Positions 1 to 8,299 of a stretch of 61,522 nt of DNA are shown here, piece by piece. Every line of letters begins with the position of its first letter. Within the stretch, counting starts at the first letter, position 1. Made by a program: the position numbers and the translations under genes. The stretch lies in NCBI GenBank assembly GCA_016793115.1, contig JAEUIN010000341.1, positions 1-61,522 on the forward strand, read 5' to 3'. The notes below the pieces were generated by a model that worked only from the letters and a program-made list of their open reading frames with translations, ran no database searches and was not told the DNA's origin. This DNA is from Planctomycetaceae bacterium (lineage in GTDB: Bacteria > Planctomycetota > Planctomycetia > Pirellulales > PNKZ01).

Positions 1-1604
1 AGTTCGCGATCTTTGATCGATTCGGCGAACCACTTCACGACGTCGCCGTTTTCCAGGTGATGCAGCCAGGTCTCGTCGTCCACGCCGTCGGCCATCTGCA
101 AAAACAGCATCAGGTTCTGAGCGCGGAGCTTAAGTTTTCCCGCCGGGCCGCGAAAGAAGAAGCTCTGCTCGATCGGCAACTCGCCCGACATGTATTTGCG
201 AATATGCCGGCGACGCTCGCTCCGACACGGCGCCGGTCGCACCAAGTTCGCCTCGCGCGCCTGCCGCGACCAAACAAACACCTGCTCCGCCGCTTGCTCC
301 GGATACTCCACTTCGACGTTGCCTTCCCCGACCCCTTGGAAGAACTCGTCCATCACCTTGCGCGGCTCCGGGCCGACGGCGACGACGAGTTTCACTAAGT
401 CGAGCGCCGCCGGCGACACCTCGCCCGGATGCACCGTTACGAGGATCAAGCGATTGAACTCCGGCGGCAGCGTCGTCGTGGCCGGCTTCCAAGCGGTCGG
501 CAGCAAGTGGTGCGCTTCGTCCACGAGCAGCCAGTGCGGCCGGCCGGTCGCGGCGCGAAACTCCAGCAAGCGGCCGAGCAACTTCCCGAAGAAGTCCGGA
601 CGATCCGCCAGCGGCACGCCCACCATGTTCACCACCACGTTGCTCTTGGGGTTCTTCAACACTTGCAGCACTTCGTCCGTCGCGGGCGGTTGATTCGCGC
701 CCCCCAGCACGATCGCTCCTTCGAACGCCGCGAAGTCTCCTTCCGGATCGACGATGCAATGCTGATAGCCGAGGTCGCCGAGCCGCTCCATTAAGCCGGT
801 CGCCACGGTCGATTTGCCGCTCCCCGACGGCCCGGCGATCAAGATCGCGTTGTTATACGGCTTCACGCGCACTTCCACGTCGTCGGCCCGATGGCCGAGC
901 AGGAATTGATGCCGTCCGATTTTCCCTTCCAACTTTTGCAAGTCGTCGGCCAGCAGGTGGTCGATCAAGTCGGTCACGCCCGCTCCGTGGTCGCGCTCCA
1001 GTTGAATATCGGCGCGTTCCTTCAGGGCGGGCAGAGCGTTGGCCACGGCGGCCGAGCACTCGCAGATGCTAAAGAAGGCGTGATCGTTTTCCGCGTCTCC
1101 CACGCCCACCACTTCGTGCGGCGAGAGCCCCATCCGCTCCAGCGCGGCCGTAAGTCCGGTGGCCTTGTTGATCGAGGCCGGCAGAATCATCACCGCCCCT
1201 TTGTTGAAGATCACCTTCAACTCCAGGCCCATGTCGCGAATCGTCGAGAGCACGACGTTCTCCCACGGCTCCCAGGTGGCGACGATGCAACCGCCGACGG
1301 AAATCCGCTCCACGCCGCGGCGGCGCAACTCCTCCACAAACTTTTCCGGCGGCGCTTCGCCCAGAAAAATGGTTTCCTGATTGCTCGGCCGATAAAGCTG
1401 CGCGCCGTTCTCCGCCACGATCCACTCGAAGAGGTCCGGCCGCGGAAACACGACTTGCAAGTCGGCCATCTCGCGGCCGGTGACCATGATCAGCTTGCGC
1501 CCCGAGGCCCTTAGCCGCTCCAGGGCGTCGAGCGTCCCGTCGTCGACGATGCCGTGCGTGGCGATCGTGCCGTCGTAGTCCGTGGCCAAAGCGTGGTAAC
1601 GCAT
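1..1604 (-). CDS. HAD-IIB phosphatase fused to P-loop ATPase (3' end outside window)
   Basis: Partial: the frame stays open from an ATG at 1604 to the window edge (about 534 codons). Residues 1 to about 230 are a HAD hydrolase of the Cof/sucrose-phosphatase type: motif I DYDGT near residue 9, VTGR for motif II, and GVGDAENDHAFF near 165-176 for the last acidic motif. A Walker A GPSGSGKST follows at residues 258-266 in the same frame, with a Walker B-like LLVDEAHHLL near 355, resembling HerA/DUF87-type ATPases. I checked that the two parts share one frame over roughly the first 270 codons. HAD-IIB enzymes usually dephosphorylate sugar phosphates; what the ATPase adds is unknown. It is the last gene of a likely operon behind the ROK kinase and SDR genes, which fits a sugar-phosphate role, but the substrate is not known. 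Confidence 0.85.
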   Translation of the reverse strand, partial: MRYHALATDYDGTIATHGIVDDGTLDALERLRASGRKLIMVTGREMADLQVVFPRPDLFEWIVAENGAQLYRPSNQETIFLGEAPPEKFVEELRRRGVERISVGGCIVATWEPWENVVLSTIRDMGLELKVIFNKGAVMILPASINKATGLTAALERMGLSPHEVVGVGDAENDHAFFSICECSAAVANALPALKERADIQLERDHGAGVTDLIDHLLADDLQKLEGKIGRHQFLLGHRADDVEVRVKPYNNAILIAGPSGSGKSTVATGLMERLGDLGYQHCIVDPEGDFAAFEGAIVLGGANQPPATDEVLQVLKNPKSNVVVNMVGVPLADRPDFFGKLLGRLLEFRAATGRPHWLLVDEAHHLLPTAWKPATTTLPPEFNRLILVTVHPGEVSPAALDLVKLVVAVGPEPRKVMDEFFQGVGEGNVEVEYPEQAAEQVFVWSRQAREANLVRPAPCRSERRRHIRKYMSGELPIEQSFFFRGPAGKLKLRAQNLMLFLQMADGVDDETWLHHLENGDVVKWFAESIKDRE

Positions 1605-1791
1605 GCTGCTCCCTCTCGTGTTGACTCAAACTCCCGGCCATCGGCCTCCGGCGGGCAATCGACGGCGAAGCCCGCGACGAAACTGGGGCATCACTTCGTT
1701 TTGCCCCAAGCACCCCGCCGCACTCGTGCAACCGCGCGCTTCGAGGCGCTGCGCCTCAACTCTCTCCTGAAATCGCGCTCGACGATCCCGC

Positions 1792-2505
1792 CTAGGCTTC
1801 GACGACGCGCGGCCCTTCCGGGTACACGGCCAACTCCGGATGCGACTTCACTTCGGCATCGTCCCACATCCGCACGCCGCCGATGTAGGCGTTGAAGTTA
1901 CTTCCCAGTCGGCAGCCTTCGGGCAATTCCTTTAGTTTCTTAGCGTTGCCGCCGCCGAGCACCACGTAGTCGGCCAGGAAGGCCCGCTTGAGCACGTCGG
2001 CCGCTTCGTAGACGGCGCGGCGCCAGCGCTTGGGTCCGTGCATCTCCAAGCCCTTGCGGCTCAGGTAATGTTCAAACGTCTCGCCGCGTACGAACTTCAG
2101 ATGACCCAGCGCCAGCGGCACGATCTGCTTCTCGTTGATAAACGTCGTCCCCATGCTCGTCCCCAGGCCCACATAGAGCATCTTGCCCCCTTCGTAGCTG
2201 CCGAGCGCTTGCATGCAGGCATCGTTCATCACGCGGACCGGCTTGCCGAAGGCTTTGCCGAAATCGAAGGCCTGCCAGCCGTCGCCGAGGTTATACGGCT
2301 CCGATTTCGGTTGATTGTGCAGCACGTCGCCGGGAAAGCCGAGCGACACGCGATCGCAGGCCCAATCCTTGAGAAACGGCTGCAACTCCTCGACGAGCTT
2401 CGCGGGCGTCAGCTCCTTACCGGAAGGAATCTTTTCTTTCTCCGCCGCTTCCGACTTCCAAACCTTGACGTTGGTTCCGCCGATGTCGACGACAAGAATA
2501 TTCAC
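1792..2505 (-). CDS. ROK-family kinase, polyphosphate-glucokinase-like
   Basis: 237 residues, the length of polyphosphate glucokinases. The N-terminal VVDIGGTNVKVW is the phosphate-binding ASKHA/ROK motif; GFPGDV, NDACMQALG, VGLGTSMGTTFI and LGHLKF follow in the order seen in the PPGK branch, with LGGGNAKK near the C-terminus. The Cys-rich zinc motif of classical ROK repressors and glucokinases is absent, as expected for PPGK-like proteins. The family phosphorylates glucose using polyphosphate or ATP; which donor is used here cannot be read from sequence. The start is 33 bases downstream of the SDR stop, so the two genes are probably cotranscribed, and the HAD/ATPase gene follows. Confidence 0.85.
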   Translation of the reverse strand: MNILVVDIGGTNVKVWKSEAAEKEKIPSGKELTPAKLVEELQPFLKDWACDRVSLGFPGDVLHNQPKSEPYNLGDGWQAFDFGKAFGKPVRVMNDACMQALGSYEGGKMLYVGLGTSMGTTFINEKQIVPLALGHLKFVRGETFEHYLSRKGLEMHGPKRWRRAVYEAADVLKRAFLADYVVLGGGNAKKLKELPEGCRLGSNFNAYIGGVRMWDDAEVKSHPELAVYPEGPRVVEA

Positions 2506-2538
2506 GGATGCGCTCCAAAGTTGATGCGGGTCGTGGCG

Positions 2539-3405
2539 CTAAGCGTTCACGATTTCGCCGCCGTTGGGGTGAAGAATTTGCCCGGTCATATACGACGAGT
2601 CGTCCGACGCCAGAAACACGAACGCCGGAGCGACTTCCGCCGGCTCGCCGGCGCGGCGCAGCGGCACGTCCGAACCGAAGCTCGCCACATGTTCGGCGTC
2701 GAACGTCGAGGGAATCAGCGGCGTCCAAATCGGCCCGGGGGCGACGCCGTTGACGCGCACGCCGCGGTCGGCCAGCTGCAAGGCCAGCGACCGCGTGAAA
2801 GCGACGATGGCGCCTTTCGTCGAGGAATAATCCAAGAGTTGCGGGCTGCCGCGGTAAGCGGTGACGCTGGTCGTGTTGACGATCGCCGCCCCGCGCTTGA
2901 GCGCGGGAAGCACGGCTTTCGTGAGGTAGAAGAACGAGAAGATGTTCGTGCGAAACGTCTTTTCGAGTTGCTTCGCCGTAATGTCGGCGATGCTCTTTTG
3001 GGGGTGCTGCTCGGCCGCGTTGTTCACGAGCACGTCGATGCGGTCCCATTTCTTCAACACGCCGCGCGCGACGCGGTTGCAGAAGGCTTCGCGGCCGAGG
3101 TCGCCGGCGAACAGCAGGCAGCGCCGCCCGAGCGCTTCCACGGCCTCCTTCGTTTCGCGGGCGTCGTCGTGTTCGTTGAGATAGACGATCGCGAGGTCGG
3201 CCGATTCCTTGGCGAAGGCGATCGCCACGGCGCGCCCGATCCCGCTGTCGCCGCCGGTTACGATCGCCGTCTTGCCGGCGAGCTTGCCCGAGCCGCGATA
3301 CTCCGGGCGGTCCGCTAGCGGGTCGGGCGTCATCGGCGGTTCCACGCCGGGACGACGACGTTGGCGCTGCGCCGGTCGAAGGCGCTTCTTGGGCAAGGCT
3401 TTCAT
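2539..3405 (-). CDS. SDR-family oxidoreductase (general stress protein 39-like)
   Basis: 288 residues from ATG 3405, preceded by a GGAG about 9 bases upstream; an in-frame start at 3465 lacks this support. It is a classical Rossmann short-chain dehydrogenase: cofactor motif TGGDSGIGRA, NNAA, a Ser at NTTSV, and the YSSTK catalytic Tyr/Lys. The ~50-residue basic, Pro-rich N-terminal stretch (KKRLRPAQRQRRRPG) and the DPLADRPEYRGSGKLAGK region match the YdaD/YghA/general-stress-protein-39 subgroup, which have this extension. Substrate unknown; NADP(H) or NAD(H) dependent by family. First gene of the likely SDR-ROK-HAD operon. Confidence 0.88.
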   Translation of the reverse strand: MKALPKKRLRPAQRQRRRPGVEPPMTPDPLADRPEYRGSGKLAGKTAIVTGGDSGIGRAVAIAFAKESADLAIVYLNEHDDARETKEAVEALGRRCLLFAGDLGREAFCNRVARGVLKKWDRIDVLVNNAAEQHPQKSIADITAKQLEKTFRTNIFSFFYLTKAVLPALKRGAAIVNTTSVTAYRGSPQLLDYSSTKGAIVAFTRSLALQLADRGVRVNGVAPGPIWTPLIPSTFDAEHVASFGSDVPLRRAGEPAEVAPAFVFLASDDSSYMTGQILHPNGGEIVNA

Positions 3406-3873
3406 CGCGGCGTTCTCCGGACTTCGTCGTGCTTCGATCGGCGGATGCGGCAACGAGCAAAGCACTTCGTGTGCCCAACACCGGACTGGATGACGCGGCC
3501 GTGGAGGAAGGCGTCATTGCGGTCGGTCAAACGACAAGCGGGCGAGCAATCGCGCATGGTAGGTCGCGCGGCGCGTTGATCGGCAATTGATCAAACCCTC
3601 TCACTTACGGCTGTTTTGGAGTACCGACACAGGCCGTGGACTCTGCGCGATCCGATTGAAACGAAGTCGCCCCCCGGCGGCCGGCGGGCGGCATAGCAAT
3701 TGCGAGTACGGTAAGCCGCAGGAGTTCGTGCTCCGCCGCGCAACTCGAGCGCGGCGGCGTTCGGCGGCTCGACTTCTCATCGCATTCGCACGCGACGCCG
3801 GCTCGCCCGGTCGATCGACATTTCATTCGGGACTTCTCGGTCTGTTCACCTTTGTTCGCAGGAGATCGCTACT
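3406..3873. other. Gene-poor divergent intergenic region
   Basis: 468 bases between the divergent SDR and PRC-barrel genes. Short frames exist on both strands but none has a convincing start, domain or codon pattern. It must contain both promoters; I could not assign -35/-10 boxes with confidence. A ribosome-binding AGGAG lies at about 3860, just before the PRC-barrel ATG. Confidence 0.5.
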
Positions 3874-4671
3874 ATGTTTTTCTCACGTTCCTTGTTGACG
3901 GCAGCGGCCGTCGTCGCGCTGGGCGCAGCGAATTTATTCGCCGCCGATCCGAACCACGGGATGGCCTACCGGTTCACGGAATTGAAGGGTATGAACGTCG
4001 AAAACTCGGCCGGAGAGAATCTCGGCGAGATTGAAGACGTGGTCTATGACCAAGGCTCGGGCAAGGTCCGCTACGTCGCCGTGTCGTTCGGCGGCTTCCT
4101 CGGCGTCGGCGACAAGCTGTTCGCGGTGCCGTGGGGAGCGCTGAAGCACGAAAACGACACGGTCAACGGCAAGCACCGCATCGTCATGAACGCCGATAAG
4201 AAGTCGTTGGAAAACGCTCCGGGCTTCGACACCAATGCGTGGCCCAACGTCGCCGATCCGAAGTGGTCGGCCGAAGTCGACAAATTCTACGGCGACGCCC
4301 ACGGCGTGAAGGCCGACGGCGATCCGGGCCCGGGCTACCGCCTGAGCATGATCAACGGGCTCGACGTTCAAAATTCGCAAAACGAGAACCTGGGCGAGAT
4401 CAAGGATTCGGTGATCGACGTCGATCAAGCCAAGGTCCGCTACTTCGCCGTTTCCTTCGGCGGTTTCCTCGGCGTCGGCGATAAGCTCTTCGCCGTGCCG
4501 TATTCGGCGGTGAAAATCCAGACCAACGCGGAAGGCAAAGACGCTCATGTCGTCATGAACGTCGACAAGGCCACGTTGGAAAAGGCTCCGAGTTTCACGA
4601 ACGACCGTTGGCCGAACGTGGCCGACGAGGCGTGGAGCAAAGAGAACGACGCGCATTATCAAGCGAAGTAG
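3874..4671 (+). CDS. Secreted protein with two PRC-barrel domains
   Basis: 265 residues with an AGGAG about 9 bases before the ATG. Residues 1-24 form a Sec signal peptide ending in LFAAD. Two copies of a ~125-residue unit follow (about 29-148 and 152-261). Each opens with a beta-rich PRC-barrel stretch (NLGEIEDVV and NLGEIKDSV; VRYVAVSFGGFLGVGDKLFAVP and its near-identical second copy) and closes with AP-x-F...WPNVAD-x-xW. PRC-barrels occur in photosynthetic reaction centres and RimM, and in exported stress-related proteins such as those often annotated 'PRC-barrel domain containing'. The export signal places it outside the cytoplasm. Specific role unknown. A strong hairpin terminator follows. 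Confidence 0.85.
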   Translation: MFFSRSLLTAAAVVALGAANLFAADPNHGMAYRFTELKGMNVENSAGENLGEIEDVVYDQGSGKVRYVAVSFGGFLGVGDKLFAVPWGALKHENDTVNGKHRIVMNADKKSLENAPGFDTNAWPNVADPKWSAEVDKFYGDAHGVKADGDPGPGYRLSMINGLDVQNSQNENLGEIKDSVIDVDQAKVRYFAVSFGGFLGVGDKLFAVPYSAVKIQTNAEGKDAHVVMNVDKATLEKAPSFTNDRWPNVADEAWSKENDAHYQAK

Positions 4672-4700
4672 TCGCTCGTCTGACAGGCCGACGACTGCGA

Positions 4701-4739
4701 ACGCCTCCGGTGAGTCTTCACCGGGGGCGTTTTTCTTTG
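4701..4739 (+). terminator. Rho-independent terminator after the PRC-barrel gene
   Basis: A 13-bp stem (4701-4713 with 4718-4730, one T-G pair) closes a GTCT tetraloop and is followed at once by a T-rich run (4730-4737, broken by one C). It starts 30 bases after the PRC-barrel stop codon. Confidence 0.85.
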
Positions 4740-5065
4740 CGCCGACTTTAACCGCGCCGGCCGCTCGTCCATCGCCGGGGAGGCATCAAAATGAGTCCGA
4801 GCGCCTCGTTTCGAGACGAATCCTATCGGCGCTGCTGCGAGGGCCGACCACGTGAGCCGCATCCGGCCCGATGAAACGTCGATTTGCGAACGACGAAACA
4901 TCTCCATCTGCCGTAAAACAGGCGTTTTCGTGCCGCGGTCGTCCGCTACGACCGATAGTGTCGACAAATTCGGCACAGGCTTTGCTTAAAGGGAGAACAA
5001 TTCCGGCCGCCTATCGACACCATGAGTAGTGCCCTGCGGCCGACCTAAGGAAAGGAAAGACTCCC

Positions 5066-5251
5066 ATGATCGCCGTCAAACAAGCCCACCAATTCGCCCG
5101 TTCGTCGCGTGATCCGAGCCCGCAGGAAATCGCCCGGCAGTGCGCGGAGATTCGCCGCGGCTGGAACGCCGCCGAACGTCGTCAACGCGCCGCCTTGGCC
5201 TCGCTCTACCGCGCCTGCTTGCTCGACGTGTCGAACCAATCGGCGGCGTAG
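5066..5251 (+). CDS. Small hypothetical protein (61 residues)
   Basis: A 61-residue frame preceded by a clear purine-rich Shine-Dalgarno region (AAGGAAAGGAAAGA, 5048-5061). The product is Arg/Ala-rich and predicted helical (EIARQCAEIRRGWNAAERR), with no signal peptide or membrane segment. No family is recognised. A heptad-repeat hairpin begins directly after its TAG. Coding status rests on the ribosome-binding site and compact frame alone. Confidence 0.5.
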   Translation: MIAVKQAHQFARSSRDPSPQEIARQCAEIRRGWNAAERRQRAALASLYRACLLDVSNQSAA

Positions 5252-5330
5252 GGAAGAAGTGATAAGTGATAAATGCGAAGTGATAAGTGTGTCTTCACTT
5301 AGCACTTATCATTTAGCATTTCGCATTTCC
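5252..5330. repeat. Imperfect inverted pair of AT-rich heptad-repeat arms
   Basis: Left arm 5252-5289 and right arm 5296-5330 surround a six-base loop. Each is a run of five ~7-base units: left GAAGTGA/TAAGTGA/TAAATGC/GAAGTGA/TAAGTG; right (read on the minus strand) GGAAATGC/GAAATGC/TAAATGA/TAAGTGC/TAAGTG. The units match the architecture of the terminal repeats of the element at 27135-27616. The pair lies between the stops of two convergent genes, so it may also act as a hairpin terminator. It directly abuts the TAG of the small frame upstream. Confidence 0.75.
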
Positions 5331-5336
5331 TCCCGC

Positions 5337-6671
5337 TCATTGAACTTGCGCGGTCCAGACTCGCAGCATGTTCTCGCCGAGGATCTTGCGGATCACGTCG
5401 TCGGAGTGGCCGCGTTGGACGAGTCCGACGGTGAATAGCGGCCAGTTGGTCCAGGCGATGCTCTTTACGGCGTCGGCCGTTTCCCGGTAGTCGTCGTCGG
5501 GCCAAAGGTGTTCCCAGCGCGCGCCGTCTCCTTTGCGCGGCGCGCCGGCCGGCTTGGTCTTTGTGATCTTGTCTTGCTCGCTCTTGGTGTTGCGCGAGAT
5601 GTAGGCGACGTCGGTGCCGATGGCCGCATGGTCCGGACCAAACTTCTTGACCAAGTAGTCGACATGGTCGAGCAGCGCCGAGATGTCGCCTTTGCCGCCG
5701 AGAAAGCGGGGGATGCAGCAGACGCCGACGAGCCCGCCGGTGTCGCAAATGGCCTTGATCGTGTCGTCCGGCTTGCCGCGGAAGTGCTCGTGAACTCCGT
5801 TGCACACGGTATGACTGGCGACCATCGGCTTGGACGACGCTTGCGCAGCCTCGCGGCTGGTGCGCCAGCCGGTGTGGGCGACGTCGACGATGACGCCGAC
5901 CCTATTCATCTCGGCGACGGCGGCGCGGCCGAAGTCGCTGAGGCCGCCGTCGTGCGGCTCGCCGCAGCCGTCGCCCAACGGGTTGCGGCGATTGTAGGTG
6001 AGGTGCATCATGCGAACGCCGAGTTGATGGAAGATCCGCACCAAGCGGAGCTCGTCGCGGACGCTTTCCCACTCGTGCCGCAGCGGCACGCCGTTGGTCG
6101 TCATCGCCAGGCAGATTTTGCCGTCGGCCTTCGCGCGGCGAACGTCGCCCGGCCGGACGGCCTTCGGCAACACGTCTTTCAGCACGTCGGTCGCGTAGGT
6201 GTAGCGGGCCAGCCGCTTGATGAGCCGCAAAGGGTCGTTTCCTTCTTCCCCCGCGTTTTCGAAGATGCACGTGACGCCGGCGGCGGTGAAGCTTTCGAAG
6301 AATTCCTTGCGCTCCCGTTCGTCATTGGCATAGCGGAGCATCGTCTGCTCTTCGCGCAGATCGGTCAGTTCCTCGGCCGTGGCCCCGGCTTCGATAGCCG
6401 CATTGGTGGCGGCGGCGTCGGGAGCGGCGCGGGGGGCGAAGCCGTAGGAGTCGAACACGATCGACTCGGCGTGGAGCGCGAGGCCGTGGCGCAAGTCGCG
6501 CTCGCTCGGCTGCAAGACGGCCAGGGCCGCTTGATGCGCCGCTTGAATCGTTTCGTTGGTCGTGGCCAACGGCCCGGCTTGCGCCCAACTGCGGCGCGCG
6601 AACCCGGCGGCGATGCCCGTGGCCAAGGCTTGACCGAGAAAACGACGACGCGAAGGAAGGAAGTTCGACAT
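5337..6671 (-). CDS. Tat-exported membrane-dipeptidase (M19)-like protein
   Basis: 444 residues from ATG 6671; a longer open frame to 6944 has no supporting start. The N-terminus SRRRFLGQALATGIAAG is a twin-arginine signal. The body matches the M19 renal dipeptidase/amidohydrolase barrel: DVAHTGWRT (metal-ligand His), ASHTVCNGVHEHFRGKPDD, GGLVGV and AIGTDVAY (typically GSDFDG). The usual N-terminal ligand motif DGHND is replaced by DSYGF at residues 74-78, so the His and Asp ligands of the first metal are missing. Family members hydrolyse dipeptides or beta-lactam-like substrates; with this substitution the activity is uncertain. Divergent from the MFS gene. Confidence 0.8.
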   Translation of the reverse strand: MSNFLPSRRRFLGQALATGIAAGFARRSWAQAGPLATTNETIQAAHQAALAVLQPSERDLRHGLALHAESIVFDSYGFAPRAAPDAAATNAAIEAGATAEELTDLREEQTMLRYANDERERKEFFESFTAAGVTCIFENAGEEGNDPLRLIKRLARYTYATDVLKDVLPKAVRPGDVRRAKADGKICLAMTTNGVPLRHEWESVRDELRLVRIFHQLGVRMMHLTYNRRNPLGDGCGEPHDGGLSDFGRAAVAEMNRVGVIVDVAHTGWRTSREAAQASSKPMVASHTVCNGVHEHFRGKPDDTIKAICDTGGLVGVCCIPRFLGGKGDISALLDHVDYLVKKFGPDHAAIGTDVAYISRNTKSEQDKITKTKPAGAPRKGDGARWEHLWPDDDYRETADAVKSIAWTNWPLFTVGLVQRGHSDDVIRKILGENMLRVWTAQVQ

Positions 6672-6743
6672 GGAGAGACTCCTGGCGGGGCGGAGGGGCG
6701 AGCGACGGATCGTCGCGGCGAGGCAAGTCGCGGGGCGGGGCGC

Positions 6744-6765
6744 GGAACGCCGCGGAGGGCGTTCC
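6744..6765. repeat. Short palindrome in the divergent spacer
   Basis: GGAACGCC at 6744-6751 pairs with GGCGTTCC at 6758-6765 across six bases. The 247-base spacer 6672-6918 otherwise carries only GC-rich sequence plus the promoters of the two divergent genes. A second small inverted motif (GACCGACGGTC) lies near 6798. Confidence 0.5.
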
Positions 6766-6918
6766 CTACAGGTTGACGGCAGGTGACACAGGGGCGACCG
6801 ACGGTCGCTCCGACCGCCCCGGCTGCACGTCGTTCCGCCGGGGTTCAATTGCTGCGCAACCACGAGTAAGATAATCCGCGGCGCCCGGGCCGCCACCGCT
6901 TCTTGAGGTTTTTCAACT

Positions 6919-8160
6919 TTGTTTGCTTCGCTCTCCGCGCTCACGCCCGACGGACGGCTGCTCTTTGCCGCCCGCTGCTTGCGGATGTTCGGCTACGGAT
7001 TTTTGTCCGTGGTGCTTGCGCTGTATCTCTCGGCGATCGGTCTGAGCGACGGCGATATCGGCCTGTTGATCTCGCTCACGCTGTTGGGCGATGCGGCGAT
7101 TTCGCTCTGGATCACCACGGCGGCCGACCGGATCGGCCGCAAGCGGATGCTCGTGTTCGGCTCCGTGCTGATGCTCTTCGCCGGGATTCTATTTAGTCTG
7201 ACGCGCGAGTTTCATTGGCTGCTCTTGGCGGCGATCGTCGGCGTGATCAGCCCGAGCGGCAAAGAGGTGGGGCCGTTTCTTTCGATCGAGCAGGCGGCGC
7301 TGGCGGAGATCGTGACCGGCGAGCGGCGGACCGAGGCGTTCGCCTGGTACAACCTGTTCGGCTCGCTGGCGACGGCGCTCGGCGCGTTTTGCGGCGGCGC
7401 GACGACGCAGTGGATGGAGCAGCGCGGTTTCGGCGAAGTGCAGTCGTATCTGCCCGTGATCTGGGGCTATGCGGCGATCGGCGGCGTGTTGATTGCGATG
7501 TTTTTCGGGCTCAGCCGTTCGGTCGAGCCTGCGGTGCCGGTGCGCGGCGGAATTTTGGGGCTCGATCGGTCGCGGCGCGTGGTGGCGAAGCTTTCGGCGC
7601 TGTTCGCGCTCGACGCTTTCGGCGGCGGGTTCATCATCGACGGCCTCGTCGCCTACTGGTTGCACAAGCGCTTCGAGGCCGACCCGCTCGTGCTCGGCAC
7701 GATCTTCTTTTGGACGAATCTGTTCGGCGGACTCTCGGGCCTGATCGCCGCGCGGTGGGCGAAGCGGTTCGGGTTGGTGAACGTGATGGTGTTCACGCAC
7801 TTGCCGTCGCACGTGTTGCTCGTGCTGGTGCCGCTGGTGCCGGGGCTGGGCTGGGCCGCCCTGTTGCTCTTGGTGCGCTCGCTCATTTCGCAAATGGATA
7901 TTCCGACGCGGCAGGCCTACACCATGGCCGTGGTCGACCCGCACGAGCGCTCGGCGGCGGCCGGCGTGACGACGGTGGCTCGCTCGTTCGGCGCGGGGCT
8001 CTCGCCGCTCATGGTCGGGCCGATGCTGGCGAACCCGGCGACGCTGGGGCTGCCGTTTTTCTTGGCGGGGGGCGTGAAGATCGTGTACGACTATTTTCTG
8101 TATCGTGAGTTCATTTCGCTGCGCGAGCCGCAAGAGCCGCGCGAGCGGGTTGCGAACTGA
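6919..8160 (+). CDS. Major facilitator superfamily transporter
   Basis: 413 residues, about 12 hydrophobic segments, the MFS norm. The start is a TTG at 6919 with GAGG about 10 bases before it; no in-frame ATG is better placed. The loop between segments 2 and 3 carries TAADRIGRKRMLVFGS, the classic MFS motif A (D-R-x-G-R-K/R). A second-half counterpart is the weaker ARWAKRFG. Substrate not inferable. The C-terminus ends in a short polar tail. Confidence 0.85.
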   Translation: MFASLSALTPDGRLLFAARCLRMFGYGFLSVVLALYLSAIGLSDGDIGLLISLTLLGDAAISLWITTAADRIGRKRMLVFGSVLMLFAGILFSLTREFHWLLLAAIVGVISPSGKEVGPFLSIEQAALAEIVTGERRTEAFAWYNLFGSLATALGAFCGGATTQWMEQRGFGEVQSYLPVIWGYAAIGGVLIAMFFGLSRSVEPAVPVRGGILGLDRSRRVVAKLSALFALDAFGGGFIIDGLVAYWLHKRFEADPLVLGTIFFWTNLFGGLSGLIAARWAKRFGLVNVMVFTHLPSHVLLVLVPLVPGLGWAALLLLVRSLISQMDIPTRQAYTMAVVDPHERSAAAGVTTVARSFGAGLSPLMVGPMLANPATLGLPFFLAGGVKIVYDYFLYREFISLREPQEPRERVAN

Positions 8161-8299
8161 CGCTCGGGCGCGCGGCTTTCGGACGGCGTGAGTTTCCGGC
8201 GGCGACGAAACTTTCCGCGATTCGCGGGGTACGAACCGGGGAGGCCGCGGCGCCGCGGCGGCCATTCTTCGATGTGTGGGCGGATTCAACGGGTGGTGG

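Noticed and set aside
2038..3318. Long open frames on the plus strand opposite the SDR and ROK genes
   Set aside because: Antisense shadows of high-GC genes: Arg/His/Val-rich translations without domains.
3587..3898. Short frames in the SDR/PRC-barrel spacer
   Set aside because: Arg-rich translations, overlapping on both strands, no starts with ribosome-binding sites.
4659..4976. 105-residue minus-strand frame after the PRC-barrel gene
   Set aside because: It covers a clear terminator hairpin and has no ribosome-binding site or domain.
5252..5330. Heptad repeats as a CRISPR array
   Set aside because: Units are ~7 bases, tandem without spacers, and inverted; no cas genes nearby.
5508..6776. 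A 422-residue plus-strand frame opposite the dipeptidase
   Set aside because: Shadow of the real gene; no signal peptide, motif or ribosome-binding site.
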